A DNA stretch of 64,000 nt from Pinus tabuliformis (Eukaryota; Streptophyta; Pinopsida; Pinales; Pinaceae): the NCBI GenBank assembly GCA_031772625.1, contig CM062818.1, forward strand, positions 1,276,568,277-1,276,632,276, given 5' to 3'. The position numbers were made by a program, and so were the translations under genes. Below, piece after piece: positions 44,412 through 57,763 of the stretch. Position 1 is the first letter of the stretch. Every line of letters starts with the position of its first letter. A model generated the notes under the pieces. The model did not search any database, was not told where the DNA came from, and worked only from the letters and a program-made list of their open reading frames with translations.

Positions 44412-45550
44412 TACTGGCTTTATACAAACAAACTCCAGCCTTGTATGTCAGCTTAATAAATCCCTTTATGGTCTCAAGCAAGTCCCTCGGGCTTGGTATG
44501 CCAAAATGGATAGCTTTCTTTTAGAAACTGGTTTTTCTAGGTGTCATTCTGACAATACTGTCTACACCAAGAAAGTGGGCAAGTCTCTTATAATTCTTAT
44601 TCTTTATGTTGATGATATTATCCTTACTGGTAGTCATCCCAACCTTATAAACCATGTGAAGTCCAGCCTTAAAAAGAAGTTTGAAATGACAGACTTAGGA
44701 CACTTGCATTATTTTCTTGGTCTTCAAGTCTTATAATCCAGGGAAGGTATTTCCCTTTCCCAGTCCAAGTATGCTTGTGATATTCTACGCCATTTTCACA
44801 TGGAAGACTGTAATCCAGCCCCTTCTCCCTTTCAGTTTGGAGCCAAAATTTCAGTCACTTGATGCTACCTTATACCATCAACTTGTAGGAAAAAATTTGT
44901 ATCTGACCCATACTCGTCTTGACCTTTCCTTTTCTTTTGGCCTTATTACTCAGTTTATGGAAAACCCACACGAAAGTCATTGGAAATCAGCTAAAATAAT
45001 ACTTCGTTATGTTTGAGTTACAGTTCAGTTTGGGATTCATTACAGTGCAGAAGCATCTCCTCTATTGGTTGGTTTCATTGATTTCGATTGGGCTGGTAAC
45101 CGTGATGATTGGAAGTCTACTGCAGGTTATGTGTTCACTATTGGTTCATGACCTATTACATGGGCTTGCAAGAAAAAAAGTGCCATTTCTCTTTCTTCAG
45201 CAGAAGTAGAGTATCGTGGTGCTGTAAAAGCTAGTAAGGAAGCCTTGTGGCTTCGTCAGATCCTGTCAGAGTTTGGCTTTCAACAGCAGCATCCGACTAC
45301 ACTTTGGTGTGATAATCAAAGTGGCATTCAACTATGTAAAGATCCAATCCAACATCAACGCAGAAAACACATTGAAATGCACATGCACTTCATCAAAAAG
45401 CTCATTCATGACCATGTTCTTGAAGTGCAATATTGTTCAATAGATGATCAAGTTGTAGACATCTTTACAAAGTCTCTCATGGAGGCGAAGTTTACTAAAC
45501 TTCGATTTATGGTTGGAGTTTGGGAAGTTGTCACTAAGGGGGGATAGGCT
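44412..45550 (+). pseudogene. pol: G reverse transcriptase, second part, and RNase H
   Basis: After H the sequence resumes with a NKSLYGLKQVPRAWYAKMD block, then LYVDDIILTGSHPNLINH with the catalytic Y-V-D-D and DLGHLHYFLGLQVL. The RNase H part has STAEVEYR-like landmarks near 45200 and then LWCDNQSGIQLCKDPIQHQR, HIEMHMHFIKKLI and VVDIFTKSL at the end. It ends about 80 bases before the 3' LTR. The region is broken. Confidence 0.85.
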
Positions 45551-45628
45551 CTAATGACTTCTTCCTTCTCCTATTGTGTCGTATTTTTACATCCTTCAAT
45601 CCTATCCCAAGTTGTTATTAAGGGGGGA

Positions 45629-46077
45629 TGTTAGGATATTCCGACACATAGGAAATAGTTAAGTATAACTTGGTCTAGTGTAGAGTTAGGTAAAGTGTGT
45701 TTCTTTACTATGTACTTTTGTAACTTACAATCTGATGGTCATGATATCTTCTAGACATGAAGTGATCCAGCGGTTCATTCTCTCCTCAGTATTACCAACA
45801 CTTGATCCATGGCTTAGTACCCGATTGGTCCATGATCTCTATTTAAAGAGCATGGAGGGTCATTTGTAGGGTAATCGTTCATGAGAGAAGCTTATGTAAA
45901 TTTTCATTCTTTTACTAATAAATTGCCTGAAGTGGCCACATTGGCTCAAGCCGTGGACTGTTTCCCTCTTTGATGGTTTTAACCAAGTCAATAATATTGT
46001 TGTATTGATCTGTGATGTTTTTGTGAGCGGTGTCCTTTGGTGTTCTGTCTGAGGAACTTACCCTGTAAATTCCTACA
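45629..46077 (+). repeat. G 3' LTR
   Basis: The LTR is 449 bp (TGTTAGG...TTCCTACA) after a purine tract AAGGGGGGA at 45621-45628. Confidence 0.9.
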
Positions 46078-46683
46078 ACAGATTTCTTATTTCAATTATT
46101 TTGTTTTTAGATTTATGAGTTAATGACCAAATTAATTCTAGTCACAACTGTACACACTAGTAGTTCCTCAGAGTTGTATTTTGGATCATCACTTTCAAGT
46201 TCTGTTTCTTGATATAATTATGAAGCACTTAGATTAAAGATTTATTTTCTGTTGAATAGAGTAGAGACTTTGATTTTCAGTACTTAGAATATCATTTCAA
46301 TTCACTGCAAGTAGAATAAGATTTCAATTATGTTCATTAGAATAATCTTTTCAATTCAGTTCAATAGAGTAAATTTTAATTCTTGTCAAGTAGAATAAGT
46401 TTCAATTTAGTTTGATAATATAGAACTTTCAATTGATTTTGCCTTTAAGACTAGTTTGCTTTCAAAAGAACAATTTTGATGGAAATAACATGTGCATAGG
46501 AATGATATGAGTTAATCTAGTTACACTTTGCTTCAATAGAAATTTTATTTCAGTTTCATCTTTTAAAATAAAAAATATAACTCCTAGCATATATTGTGCA
46601 CATGCACTTCACAAGTACACGAACCTTGGTTGACAATTAATGAAGTAATTTAACCACCAATTAAATTACCCAATAGATCTCTA
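46078..46683 (+). repeat. Probable continuation of the I LTR beyond G
   Basis: This T-rich noncoding stretch follows G. Its start ('tttcttatttcaattatttt', 'gagttaatgacc') fits loosely the part of the B LTR after the GGTGCCATTTACT block, as expected if G interrupted that LTR. It has no coding signal. Confidence 0.4.
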
Positions 46684-46791
46684 CAATAACAATAGTTGAT
46701 TTCTATGGGGCACAAAAATAACAATATGGGGGTTCTATGGTGCACAAAAATAACAATATGGGGGATATACTAGTATTATAGGGATCTAACA
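46684..46791 (-). repeat. Fragment of an A-family LTR
   Basis: The 'acaataacaata', 'ggggcacaaaaataacaata' and 'tactagtattatagggatct' order, with the end CTAACA, matches the last third of the A LTR. The first two thirds are missing, and no internal sequence of A follows. Confidence 0.75.
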
Positions 46792-47336
46792 CAACTATAC
46801 CAAGACAAAGGATGAACTAGAGTGCCACAATCAACAAAAATTAAGTTTCAACTATTGACGACAAGAACCCACAAGATTAAGTAGTGAAACCAACTATCCC
46901 TGGATAAACATATATAATTTAACTTAAAACCATGGCACAAGCCGATATGAAACCACTGAGACCACATCGTTATGGAAATATCAGCAGGGCAAAAGGGAAA
47001 TGACTTACAACCGATGCGACACTGCATCCAAGAAAATATGCAATAAATTAGAACCATGATGAAATAAATAGAAAAGAAATCAGAGAGAGAACAGATCCAA
47101 AGGTGGGTGCCACATGTTCGCCTGAACAAGCCACAAGTGAAAATCCATTCAAGAAGGAAACTAGAGAATGAGAGAGTCTGATCAAAGATGGACCTGACAA
47201 TCAAATAAAATACTAAGGTAGGAGCCTCTATGGGTTCCATTCAAGATCAAAGCCTGGGGAGTGGATATCTTAGATCACTGCCTGACGATCCATATGCCAT
47301 AATAATTTATATTCATTTAAGGGAATAGAGAGAGAC
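46792..47336. other. Unassigned spacer
   Basis: There is no coding signal, repeat or RNA gene that I can recognise between the A-type LTR scrap and the left LTR of E. Confidence 0.5.
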
Positions 47337-49270
47337 TATAGCACCTCCTCCCACATTTATCCAATTTCACTGGCTTGCCAGGGTAACCATGAGACAAAGA
47401 GTTACTATGACATGAACCAACCTCCAAGCTCTATTTAAGGAAGTGGAGCCAACAAACTAACCATATATTGACATCCTATAAGGTCTATAGGTCACTCAGA
47501 GGCTAAACAACCACCCCAGGTGACTAAGCCCTGAGCTGGAACCATTTTTCTTTCCCCTAAGCCCACAAGCGCATGCATAAAAAGGCCTATGTGTTTTTAT
47601 AGGCCTCCAACCACATGCACAACACTGCCTCCATGCAGTTATAGCCCAAAATCTCCAATTTAGAGGGTATGGTCCTGAGATTTGAGCCACCTTTCCAAGC
47701 CAATCTCCACACCACTTTCTAGAACTTCCTACAACTTGTGAGAATGATAAATTACATAATGAAAAATCTTTGAATACAAAACTTGAACAAGAACTAACCC
47801 AAGACATGCCTAGTCCATTACAAACATTTCGTCAAACACATGGAAAACATGTAATATATAGGTCATGAATGCATATTTGATCATATTAGTCTGATATTCA
47901 TCTAATAATCACCAATAAGGCTCTATACCCTCTCCACATAGCTGCAACAATGCTTATTAGTCCATACATTCATTAATCAATCAATAGATAAACAATTCAT
48001 GACAAGAGCCATAGATTGTACACATCATATAACCAGCATAGAAACCATGGAAATTCAGCCATATTATCACCAACATAATCACTATAAATATATAGGAATC
48101 ACAGTAAAAGAAGAACTATGATTAATATGTGAAAACACAAACCAAATCAAGGACTTCCACGCACCACTCAACCATAGATTGGGTTGAACCAAATCTCTCT
48201 TTCATCCAGTGAGCCCCATGCCATATTCCAAGTATGAATGCAAGATCTCATGGAATAAACCAAGATAAACCAACCAGGGCTTCCAAAGGCCAAACCACCT
48301 TAACCCTCAACCACAGTGATTCCACCTCTATGATCAGACATCTCTAACATCAACCAGATCAATCTCTACCCAAGTTGTCCAGGGCTCTATGAACTAGTAA
48401 CTCAACCCACAAACTTCCATGGCTCCATAGAGTTTGTCCAACTCGACCCCAGGGACTAGTAACTCAAACCACCAAGGGCTCTAGAGTGTTTGTCCCAACC
48501 TAGACTCCAGGACTAGTAACTCAACACAAGCTGTTCCAAGGCTTCCAAAGTGTTTGTTCCAACCCACAACCATAAGGAACATGAGCACCAATCAAAATAA
48601 AATAAAATAAAAAAATCAAGTGGAAAAACCTATAACACCATGGCTATCCAGAAAATGGAAAGGAAAGGCTAAAACCATTGTCGATCCAAGCAAATCTCCA
48701 TGCCAATGAAGCACATGCATATACCATGCATCCAAAAATCAACAAGGAAATCACACATGCCACTTGTTACCTACAAAGAAACCCAGTTGTAGACGTTGAT
48801 CCAACTGTTCTCTTGTGTTTTCTTGATTTTCCTTTTCCTTCTTTCTCCAAATCCAATGTATACCAAAGTGGTCCAAGAATTATCCAAGAATACTCTAAGT
48901 GTGCAAGAATATGAGAGAATGAGAGAATGAATGAGAGCTACAAAGCTAAATTGAAAATAGGTTGTGAACTGATCCTCATAAGCCAATTTATCACTGAGAC
49001 CTCTATTTTCTTCATTTTCCCTTCAATTTCCCTCTCATGCAAATCTATGTTTCTTCACCTTCCTTTTCTCCCATTTTCCTTTATTTTCATAAATAAAATG
49101 CCAAGTATTGCCACTTTTCCTTTTCCCATGCCTTTTCCAATTTCCATAGCCATTTATAAATCACCAGTGATACCCATCACTATGTTTTTCCCAACATTCA
49201 GCTTGGAATACATGTCCCATGGCCTTGTTATTCTTTTATTTACATAGAAAATCAACCGGGGGCTGTTACA
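47337..49270 (-). repeat. E 3' LTR
   Basis: About 1.93 kb, ending GCTGTTACA. A TATA-like CCTTAAATAGAG lies on the minus strand at 47429-47440. The 66-bp-type tandem units lie at about 48380-48565. Confidence 0.88.
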
Positions 49271-49290
49271 AACTCCTCCCCCTTGGGGGA
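49271..49290 (-). promoter_or_regulatory. E polypurine tract
   Basis: Minus strand CCAAGGGGGAGGAGTT touches the LTR. Confidence 0.8.
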
Positions 49291-49555
49291 ACACTGCCCT
49301 CGGTTGTCTATGACTCCTATGACCAGAAAACCACTGAAAACAAAACATACTAACCATGGATCCTTATAACATAGCTCGATGTTGTATTTACAATGAACAA
49401 ACACTACAAACCATGACCATCATACCCCTTATTGGACCTTTATAACACAACTAATTGTGGCATCTATAGAAACATCCACATACATATACCAAAAAATCAT
49501 TTGCTCAAGTCAACAAATAATGAAGGATACATAACCCGCATCTAATCAACCATCT
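49291..49555 (-). other. E 3' untranslated stretch
   Basis: No coding signal is seen between the chromodomain region and the purine tract. Confidence 0.55.
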
Positions 49556-50740
49556 CCCATGTAGCTTCATCAGGCCAAAAGTGCTTCCACTACACTTTAA
49601 CCTACCTAATTGCTCTATTCTAGAGCATGAGCTACTTCCACTGCAATATGCATTGTGGTTCTAGCTCAAATTCTCCCTTTGGTTCGACCTGCAATACAAA
49701 CTAGTCAATCACATGAACAACATCCTGGACATACTTCTTGAGCAATGAAACATGGAAAACATCATGGAATTTCACTATCAGAGTAAGTGCAAGTTTGTAG
49801 GCCACTGGTTCAATCCTCTCAAGGACCTCGAAAGGCCCATAATATCGAGGGGATAGCTTGGCACATGAGCCAATCCTTAAGGAGCTCCTCGTGGGATAGA
49901 TGTGCAGGTACACATGCTCCCCAACCTAAAAGTCCTTAAATAACTTGTGCTAATATTCTTAACTCTTTTTCTTGTCCTATGCTACCTTCAAATTCCTCTT
50001 AATAACCTACATTTCCCGTTCCATCTCTACCAACATATCTGGTCTAATAATTACCATGTTCACTGGATCACTCCAACTAATAAGAGTATTACAACTTCAC
50101 CCATAAAGTCCCTCAAAAAAACTCATTTTCAAAGACTCCTGATACCCATTATTATATGAAAATTCCACCAATGGAATATACTCTTACCACTTCCTTTGCT
50201 GATGCATGACATACATCCTCAACATGCCCTCAAGAATCCTGTTAACCCTAGCTGTCTTTCCATATTTTTGCAGATGATAAGATGTATTGAAGGCCAAATC
50301 TGTCCCTAAACCTGCAAAAAAAATCTTTCCAAAACCTAGAAGTGAACTTGGCATCTCTGTTGGATACAATCTTGTTAGGAACACCATGCAATCTCATTAT
50401 CTCCCTAATGAAAATATGAGCTACCACACTAGCTGAATTAGTAGACTTAACTACAATGAAATGAGATACCTTACTTAGCCTTCAACCAAAACCATGATGG
50501 AATCATTCTGTTTTGATGTCCTCGACAAATCTGTAATGAAGTCCATGGAAATGACCTCCCATTTCCACTCTAGAATCAGAATCGACTCTAATAGACCACC
50601 TAGATGCTTACACTTTGCTTTTACTTGCTGATAGTCCAAACATATTGCAACAAACCCAACCACCTCATTCTTCAAGTTGTGCCAATGATAGAATTTCTTA
50701 ACTACTGTCAATGTCTTTAGATATCCTAGGTGACTTGAAT
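49556..50740 (-). pseudogene. pol: E integrase with chromodomain
   Basis: The chromodomain part (about 49556-49690) carries VKVxWKHFWPDEATWEM, a typical W-K-x-x-x-x-x-E-A-T-W-E end. Before it lies LSPRYYGPFEVLERIEPVAY and VFHVSLLKKYVQDVVHVID, the integrase tail typical of Tekay/Del chromoviruses. The core has KWEVISMDFITDLSRTSKQ (first catalytic Asp). The region is broken. Confidence 0.85.
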
Positions 50741-51540
50741 ACGACTTGACGTGAAACTCCCTCTAGATAAGATTCTTGAGCTCACTTTCATCTAGTACAT
50801 AAATCCTATTCCTAAATCTGACCAAGCCATTTGCTATGAGATGATACTCCTCATCCCTATCACCTGTTCCTTGTTGTTGTAACCTATGCCTCAACTACTA
50901 ATACCTATCGTCCTATTTCCCCGCATGCCAGATTCGCTACTGCAAGTCCATCCCATTAGAACTCGTTGTTGCAATACGATTTACCTGCACTCTCTTATTG
51001 AGAGCATCTACAACCCTGTTCTCCTTTCCCTTGATCTACCTGATTTCGAAGTCAAATTCATTGAGAGTAGTCAATCATCTATATTTTCTAGCATTCAGAT
51101 TAGGTTGATCAAATAATTACCTCAACCCACTGTGATTTCTCATCAAGATGAACCTCCTGCCAAGAAAATAGTGTCTCCACATTTTCAATGCATCAATGAT
51201 AGCTTCCAACTCAAGATCACGAGTCACATAGTTATGCTCATGTTCATTGAACTTCATTGACTCATAGCATACCACCTATCGTTCTTGCATCAACACCCCA
51301 CCATGTCCTCTCTTTCAAACATCTGTACAAACCACAAACTCTTTGTCTAGATCTGCAATCTTCGAGATCAAAGCATTTTTAAGAATTTGCTTCAACTGCT
51401 CAAAACTAGTTGCACACTCATTCCATTCAAACTTCTTCCCTTTTTTCCTCAAATATGTAATAAGATAGGCAATCCATGAGAATTTCTTGATGAACCTCCT
51501 ATAATAACCTGCTAATCCCATGAATAATCTGACCTCATCC
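50741..51540 (-). pseudogene. pol: E RNase H region
   Basis: The readable landmarks are LFMGLAGYYRRFIKKFSWIA at the RT to RNase H connection, then FEQLKQILKNALI and ADLDKEFVVCTDV, the opening strand with the first acidic residue. The remainder is heavily decayed. Confidence 0.75.
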
Positions 51541-52200
51541 ATATTCATAGGACCTGCTCACTCCCTAATAACTTTGATCTTTTCTGGGTCCACTTCCATG
51601 CCTTCCTTGGAAACAACATGTCCCAAGTAATGAAATTTTTTCTGAAATAAACTACATTTACTAATCTTAGCATACAACTGATGCTCTCTCAACAATTTTA
51701 ACACTAGTGCTAGATGTTCTATATGATCTTCCTCATTTTTACGATATATCAATATGTCATCAATGAACACTATCACAAACTTGTCAAGATAAGGACACAA
51801 CACACTATTCAAAGACATGAAAGTATATGTAGCATTAGTAAGACCAAAAAGAACTAATACAAAATCAAAATGCCCACACCTCGTACATAATGCAGTTTTG
51901 TAAATATCCTCTTCTTTGATGCATACCTAATGATATTCTGATCTCAAATAAATATTCAATAACACTGCTTATCCCTTCAACTGATCAAAAAATTCATCAA
52001 TCTACAATAAAGGATACATGCTCTTGATAATCACCTTGTTCAACTACCTGTAATCAATATATAACCTGAGTGTACCAACTTTTTTCTTTACAAACAACAC
52101 TAGTGCACCCCAAGGCGACACACTTGGCCTAATGTATCCCTTATCAAGAATTTCCTTAAGCTGTAACTTCAATTCCACCAACTATGGAGTGCTCATCCTG
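51541..52200 (-). pseudogene. pol: E reverse transcriptase
   Basis: The block has YLDKFVIVFIDDILIYRKNE, with the catalytic F-I-D-D, then HLALVLKLLREHQLYAKISK and FHYLGHVVSKEGMEVDPEK. Upstream landmarks (about 51850-52150) are decayed. The type matches Tekay-like Gypsy. Confidence 0.82.
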
Positions 52201-52289
52201 TATGCTTCCTTCGATTCTGGTGCTACTCTCGACACCAACTTAATATAAAATTCCACTTCCCTATGAGGTGGTAACTCTAGAATCTCTGC

Positions 52290-52900
52290 TAAAAATACAT
52301 CCTGAAACTATTACAAAATTGGATACCTCTTCAAGATGTCATCATCCTCAATATCCTTCCCTTTTTCACTAGAAATATGAACTTCAAACAACGCATACCA
52401 TTTCTTGCTACTATGTTTTTCCTGCATAACTATAACCATTCTCACTGATGTAGGATTCTTCTTACCTTGCAAGATTCTCTTCTCTCCATCATCATCCAGA
52501 CACTCAATAGCCTTCTCGTAACAATCTACCTTAGTCTTGTCAAGGCGCAACCAATCATACCCAACAACATACAGTAAGATCCCAATGGAAGCACATTTAG
52601 ATGTGCTGATGTAGACATACCATTCAGCTCAAATGCACAAGATCTCACCCAATGATGAACTCTTTTCTTGGTGCCTGTAGCTAATTACACCAACCAAGAC
52701 TCTGCATGCACTTCTTTATTCAAGCAACACTTATCCACCAGTTCAAGACTAATATAGCTATAGTTAGATCCAGGGTCAATCAAAATAGAAACAACTTGAT
52801 CACAAAGCTTTCATTCCATCTCGATAATAAATGCCTAATGATCAACTTGCCTAATCTAATGTTGCATAAATACGAAGAATACTCTGTCCAACATACCCAA
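52290..52900 (-). pseudogene. pol: E protease region
   Basis: The position between the gag knuckle and the RT and a decayed 'S-I-L-I-D-P-G-S-N-Y-S'-like turn near 52760-52800 mark the protease. Only the general fold order can be argued. Confidence 0.5.
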
Positions 52901-52939
52901 CTATCTATGCCTCTTGAGAATTGTAAATATGAGGTTTTC

Positions 52940-54170
52940 CACCCTAATTTTGTGGGCAATCTCTCCTATGATGATCCTTTCCACAAGTCCAACATTACAA
53001 AGGCTTCCTGCCATCACCCTTGTTCTACTCCTCAGATTGAAATCTTTGTCCTCTATTGTCTGCATTGAATTTATTGTACGATGCTACATTCTCCTTGTTA
53101 CCCGCATCTTGAGGTCTTCCTCACTTCTTATTCCACTTTCCCTTTGGATTTTCATTACCTTTCCAACCCTTCCTAGGCTCCAACTTATGCTTAGACTTCT
53201 CATAACAATGATTCAACTTCCCAATTACGTCCTCTAATGTCTGAGGCTCATCATACTCAATTTGATCCTTAAATTCTAATGGAAATTCACTAACAAATCT
53301 TTGAACCTTCATTTTCTTATCCTTAAGATATGGTACATACCTCAATAACTCTAGAAACTTAGTTGTATACTCTTCGTCTATCATAGACCCCATATTCAAT
53401 TCGTATAAATCCTCAGCCTTTCCATCATGTATCTCTACGACAAGTACTTATTTATGAAAGGTTTTTTGAATTCATGCCAACTCCACTCCTCTATCTTGAT
53501 GCCTCTGACACACTTCACATATTCCCACCAGATGTTCACCTACCTTTTGAGACTAAAAATGGCTATCATCGCTTTCATATTCTTTGAATAATCACGCAGC
53601 TCAAAGAAATTCTCCATCCCAACAAATCGTGCTTCTACATATTCTAGTTTCTTTAGCTCTCCATCAAAGGTAGAAGGTTTAGCTTTCTTGAACTCATTCG
53701 ATAGGTATTGATTCTCACACTTCCTGTAAGGATGATAACAATTATGACCATGAGGTCTCTTTGATCTAGAACTAGAATAGAACCCAAAACTACTACCTCT
53801 CCTATCATGTGTATCCATCCATCTACCACCTCTGACTGTGTCATCCTTGTCCGACCTGTGTCCTCCATGAGACCTGCTACCATATGCCCCATTAGTCCTT
53901 TCCTCCTGTCCACAACTAATTCATGGCTATCCCTGTCTCTGCAAATATGATAAAAAACTATGAAGGATCACTGCATTAACCTCTGCTTTGTTTTCCTAAT
54001 CTTTGACAAGTCTTTCCTATGACTAAATGATCCCGTCATTATATTCTTTGCAACTTCTGATTTTTTCCTTTAGACTTCTCAAGGTATCTGTTATGTTAGG
54101 GGAGTACTCATCTCTTTGCTGCTCATATGATCTATAAGGAGAGTCACGTGAATTGTAATCCACCATTATA
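52940..54170 (-). pseudogene. gag: E gag region
   Basis: A zinc knuckle of the CGKDHHRRDCP type lies near 52950-53010. Upstream are MNMGSMIDEEYTTKFLELLR and LKDKKMKVQRFVSEFPLEFK, the standard chromovirus gag blocks. Further on are KPSTFDGELKKLEYVEARFV and ENFFELRDYSKNMKAMIAIF. The region is broken. Confidence 0.82.
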
Positions 54171-54424
54171 ACCAAATATAAACATAATCCAACATACCTT
54201 AGTGAAGTTTAGGGGAGGATATCTCATCTGCACAATCAATCTAGATTAACACAACATGTGTATATATAACCAAATCAACATATCAATCATCTCAACATCA
54301 ATATCATGATGACACATGACCACATCAATGACCATCAAAATGCATGCATAAAAAACACATCGATAACTAAGATACATGCATAACAATTACATCTAGCCCA
54401 TCCAGTCCAAGTGTTTGAACCTAG

Positions 54425-54441
54425 AAGCTTTGATACCATCC
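54425..54441 (-). promoter_or_regulatory. E primer binding site (initiator tRNA-Met type)
   Basis: Minus strand GGATGGTATCAAAGC lies against the right LTR start. Confidence 0.82.
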
Positions 54442-56008
54442 TGTAATGCCTCCTCCCACATTTACCCAATTTCACCAACATGTTACGGTAAAGGTGAGAC
54501 AAATAGTGACTATGACATGATCCAACCTCTAAGCTCTAGTTAAGGAAGTGGGGCCTACACACTGACCACATACTGACATCCTACAGGGCCTATAGTCACT
54601 CATAGGTTGAACAACCACCCAAGGTGAACCAACCCTAAGTTGGAACCCTTTTTATTTGTTTTGGGCCCACAATTGCATGCATGACAAGGCATGGGTGCGG
54701 TTACATGCCTCTAATTGCATGCACAATACTGCCTCCATGCCGTTATAGCCCAAAATATCTAGTTCAGAGGGTGCGGTCTCGAGATCTGAGCCACCTTTCT
54801 AGGAAAACCTTCAAACCACTACCCATAACTACCTGTAACTTCTCAGAATGATAAATGACATAATGATAAATATTTTCATACAAAAATTGAACAAGAACTG
54901 ACCCAGGACAGGCTTAGTCCATAACAAACATTTCATCAAACACATGGAAAACATGTAGGCTACAGGTCATTAATGTATATTTGATCATATTAGTCTGAGA
55001 TTCATCTAAGAATCACCAAGAATGCTTTATGCCCTCTCCACATAGCTATAACAATACTTATTAGTTCGTACATTCATCAACCAATCAATAGCTAAACAAT
55101 TCATGACAAGAGCCACAAATGGTACACATCATATAACCAATATATAACCAGAAAATAACTAGCATAGAATGCATGGAAACTTAACCATAATATAACTAAA
55201 TAATAACTATAGATATACATGAATGACAATAGAAGAAGAATAAATATTATTAATATGTGAAAATACCAGCCAAGTTAGGGACTTCCACGTACCACCTCAC
55301 CATAGATTAGGCTGAACCAAATCTCTCTTTCAGCAAATCACCACTGCACCATATTCCAACCATGAATATGGGATCTCATAAAATAAACCAAGACAAACCA
55401 ACCAGGGCTTCCAGAAGCCAAACTACCTTAACCCTCAACCACATTAATTCCACCTCTATGGTTGAACATCACTAACATCAACCAGATCGGTCTCTACCTA
55501 AGATGTACTGGGCTCTAGGAGCTAGTAACTCAACCCACAAACTTCCAGGGCTTTAGATCATTTGTCCAATCCAAATCCAGGGTCTAGTAATTCAACTCGC
55601 CAAGGGCTCCATAACTTTTTTCCCAACCTAGGATCCAAGAATAGTAACTCAACCCAAGTTTTTCTAGGGCTTCCAGAGCATTTGTTCCAACCCACAACCA
55701 TAGGGAACGTGAGCAGCAAATAGAACAAAAATCAAGTGGAAAAAACCACAACACCATGGCTATCCAGGAAATGGAAAGGTAAGGCTAAAACCATTGTGAA
55801 TCCAGACAAATTTCCATGCCAACTAAAACACATAATCAATGAATCACATGCATATAACATGCATCTATAAATCTACAAGGAAATCACACATGCAACCTAT
55901 TAAATGCAAATAAATCCAACTATTCCCCTATGTTTTCCAACTTTTCCTTTTCTTTCTTTCTCCAAATCCAATGTATGCCAAAGTGGTCCATGAATGTTCC
56001 AAGAATAC
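54442..56008 (-). repeat. E 5' LTR, portion left of element C
   Basis: This aligns with 47337 onward, starting TGTAATGCCTCCTCCC, and stops at 'aagaatac', where element C begins. The matching point in the left LTR is near 48890. Confidence 0.88.
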
Positions 56009-57763
56009 TGTTTAGTCAATTTAGTGTTATCTAAATTGCTAGTATTAATTTTCAACCTGGGGCTCGTAAGCTGATGAAGTGAAGGTGTACTATATGTACT
56101 TAAGCAACCTCTTAGAGTTTTTTTTTATCGTTGGGGGTGTTGTTGTGGTTAATTTATCTTCCTAAAATGGAGTGGTGATTTATAAACAGATGAGTGATAG
56201 TGTGTGATTAGTGATCTCTAACTACTTGCTTGAAAGTAAATGCTTGAAAGAAATAAGTAACTTGAAATAACTTAAAAGCAAAGAACCACTTCCAATGGCA
56301 CTAGACACCATTCATGCTGCTGCAAATAAAAGAAAAGAAAGTCACTTTTAAAACCAAAGATAATGATTATCTCTCCCTAACTCCCTACTTCAAACACATA
56401 GTGCTGTGTAAAGTACGATTAGGAAGTAGCTCAAGTTGAATTAGAAAAGTGATTAAAAATAAGAAAGATATACTTTAAAGACTAGTGATAACGTTTTGCT
56501 CTTTCTAACTCTCTACTTCTGCCATATGTACTATGCAAAGTATGATTAGAAAGTAGTGAAAGATTAGTCTAAAAAGCACTCAAAGCCAACTGCAAGTTAG
56601 TGGTATTCCGATCCTTAAAAGATAGCAATTTATGATAAAAGATCATTCATGTGTTAGCAGAACTTTGAGAAATAAGACTAAAAATCAGCTATAAGAACAA
56701 AGGCAGCAACTTGAACCTGTCAACTTCAAATACCATTAGTTTGTAAAGCAAATACACAAACATAAAAACAAATCCCGGGCTAAAAATCTGCAAGGAAACA
56801 ATACTGATCAGCTTGAAAGAAAAGAAATCAAATAAATCAAACTATACATGTTTAAAGAAATGCTGAATGAGAAAATAAAGAAATGCTGAACATAAAATAC
56901 TTTACAGAGGCTAACAAGAACAGGGGCCCTCTATTCATTCAGCCACAAGAAGACTTAAGGAACTGAAAGCTTCAAAACAACACTATTTCTATTGCTCCAT
57001 TTGCAGAAATGTACAAAACAGAGTGCTAGAACAACACTATAAAAACAGAGTTTACGAATGCTCTTAAAATTATCACAAGTTCAGAAAGTACAGCCACTAA
57101 AAAGTAAAATAAGCGTACGCAGACGCAGGTATATATAAGCATCTGAAGGATGGTCTACACGTACAGCTAATAACTGAAAAACAACTAACTGTAATGCGTA
57201 TTTAAGGTTCATTGACACATCATAAGGCTGCGTGGATGAGCTGGAGGTTCTGTCGTCATGGGCAATGAATCCCATGTTGGATCATGTCCCCTACCACCTG
57301 CAAAATGCGGACAAGTCACCGTTTGAGCTGACGTGACCTAACAGCGTACAATCACCGTTGAGCTGCCTTTATTTGACCAGTTTTGACCGGCGGTACAGAT
57401 GACGTGGATGGTTGAACAAATGGCATAGGAACCTCGAGCACGTTGATACCTAAGTGCCCATGTGCCTCATTTAGCAAACTGACACGTGGAACCTTGAGTT
57501 TAACAAAAAGGCTGCAGGATCATCAGATGGCTGCGGGATCGCTGAATGGCTGCGGGATTGCCAGACAGCTGCGGAATTCCTGCAAGTAAGTCAAAATCTA
57601 AACAAAACAGTCATCCATTAGCAAAACTTACTTGATCATGCTTAATGACACCTAATGTAATGATCTGGGTGGTTTTATAGTGAAAATGAGGCAAAAGTGA
57701 AGAAAAGATGAGGAAAAACTGAGGGAAATGGTAGACAAGTAGGTGTAGAGTAGAGGCTCTACA
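56009..57763 (-). repeat. C 3' LTR
   Basis: About 1.75 kb. On the minus strand it starts TGTAGAGCC, next to the purine tract GTAGTGGGGGTATG. It holds a TATA-like GCTTATATATACC at 57127-57139, iterated GCAG motifs at about 57510-57580, and a GAGGGCCCC block near 56925-56935. Confidence 0.85.
57127..57139 (-). promoter_or_regulatory. TATA-like box of the C LTR
   Basis: Minus strand GCTTATATATACC lies upstream of the conserved GAGGGCCCC block, the same order as in the B LTR. Confidence 0.55.

Larger units (their letters stand above)
36720..46077 (+). mobile_element. Element G: Ty1/Copia element, plus strand, split by insertion H
   Basis: LTRs lie at 36720-37192 and 45629-46077 (TGTTA...TTCCTACA), with an initiator-Met primer site TGGTATCAGAGC at 37193 and a purine tract AAGGGGGGA before the 3' LTR. 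The coding order is gag, protease, integrase, RT, RNase H. Flanks ACATA (36715-36719) and ACAGA (46078-46082) fit a target duplication with one change. The LTRs differ by about 8 percent by eye. Insertion H lies in the RT. The element is broken, with about eight breaks besides H. The Copia lineage is not resolved. Confidence 0.9.
47337..56008 (-). mobile_element. Element E: Tekay-like chromovirus, minus strand, right LTR split by element C
   Basis: The left LTR is 47337-49270. The right LTR starts at 54442 (TGTAATGCCTCC) and is interrupted at 56008 by element C, with its remainder beyond the window. The minus-strand primer site next to it is TGGTATCAAAGC, and the purine tract beside the left LTR is CCAAGGGGGAGGAGTT. 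Coding order is gag, protease, RT, RNase H, integrase, chromodomain. The LTRs are strongly diverged. It is old and broken by well over ten changes. Confidence 0.9.

Noticed and set aside
47332-47336. Target duplication of element E (GAGAC)
   Set aside because: The other side lies beyond the window, so it cannot be confirmed.
46792-47336. Host gene or exon between the A-type LTR scrap and E
   Set aside because: No frame longer than chance has a recognisable domain, and the best frame has no support from composition or motifs.
43444-57392. Shared TTTGACCAGTTTTGAC in H (43444-43462) and the C LTR (57374-57392)
   Set aside because: It is a short low-complexity match, and its orientation relative to the element is opposite in the two, so it does not support common descent by itself.
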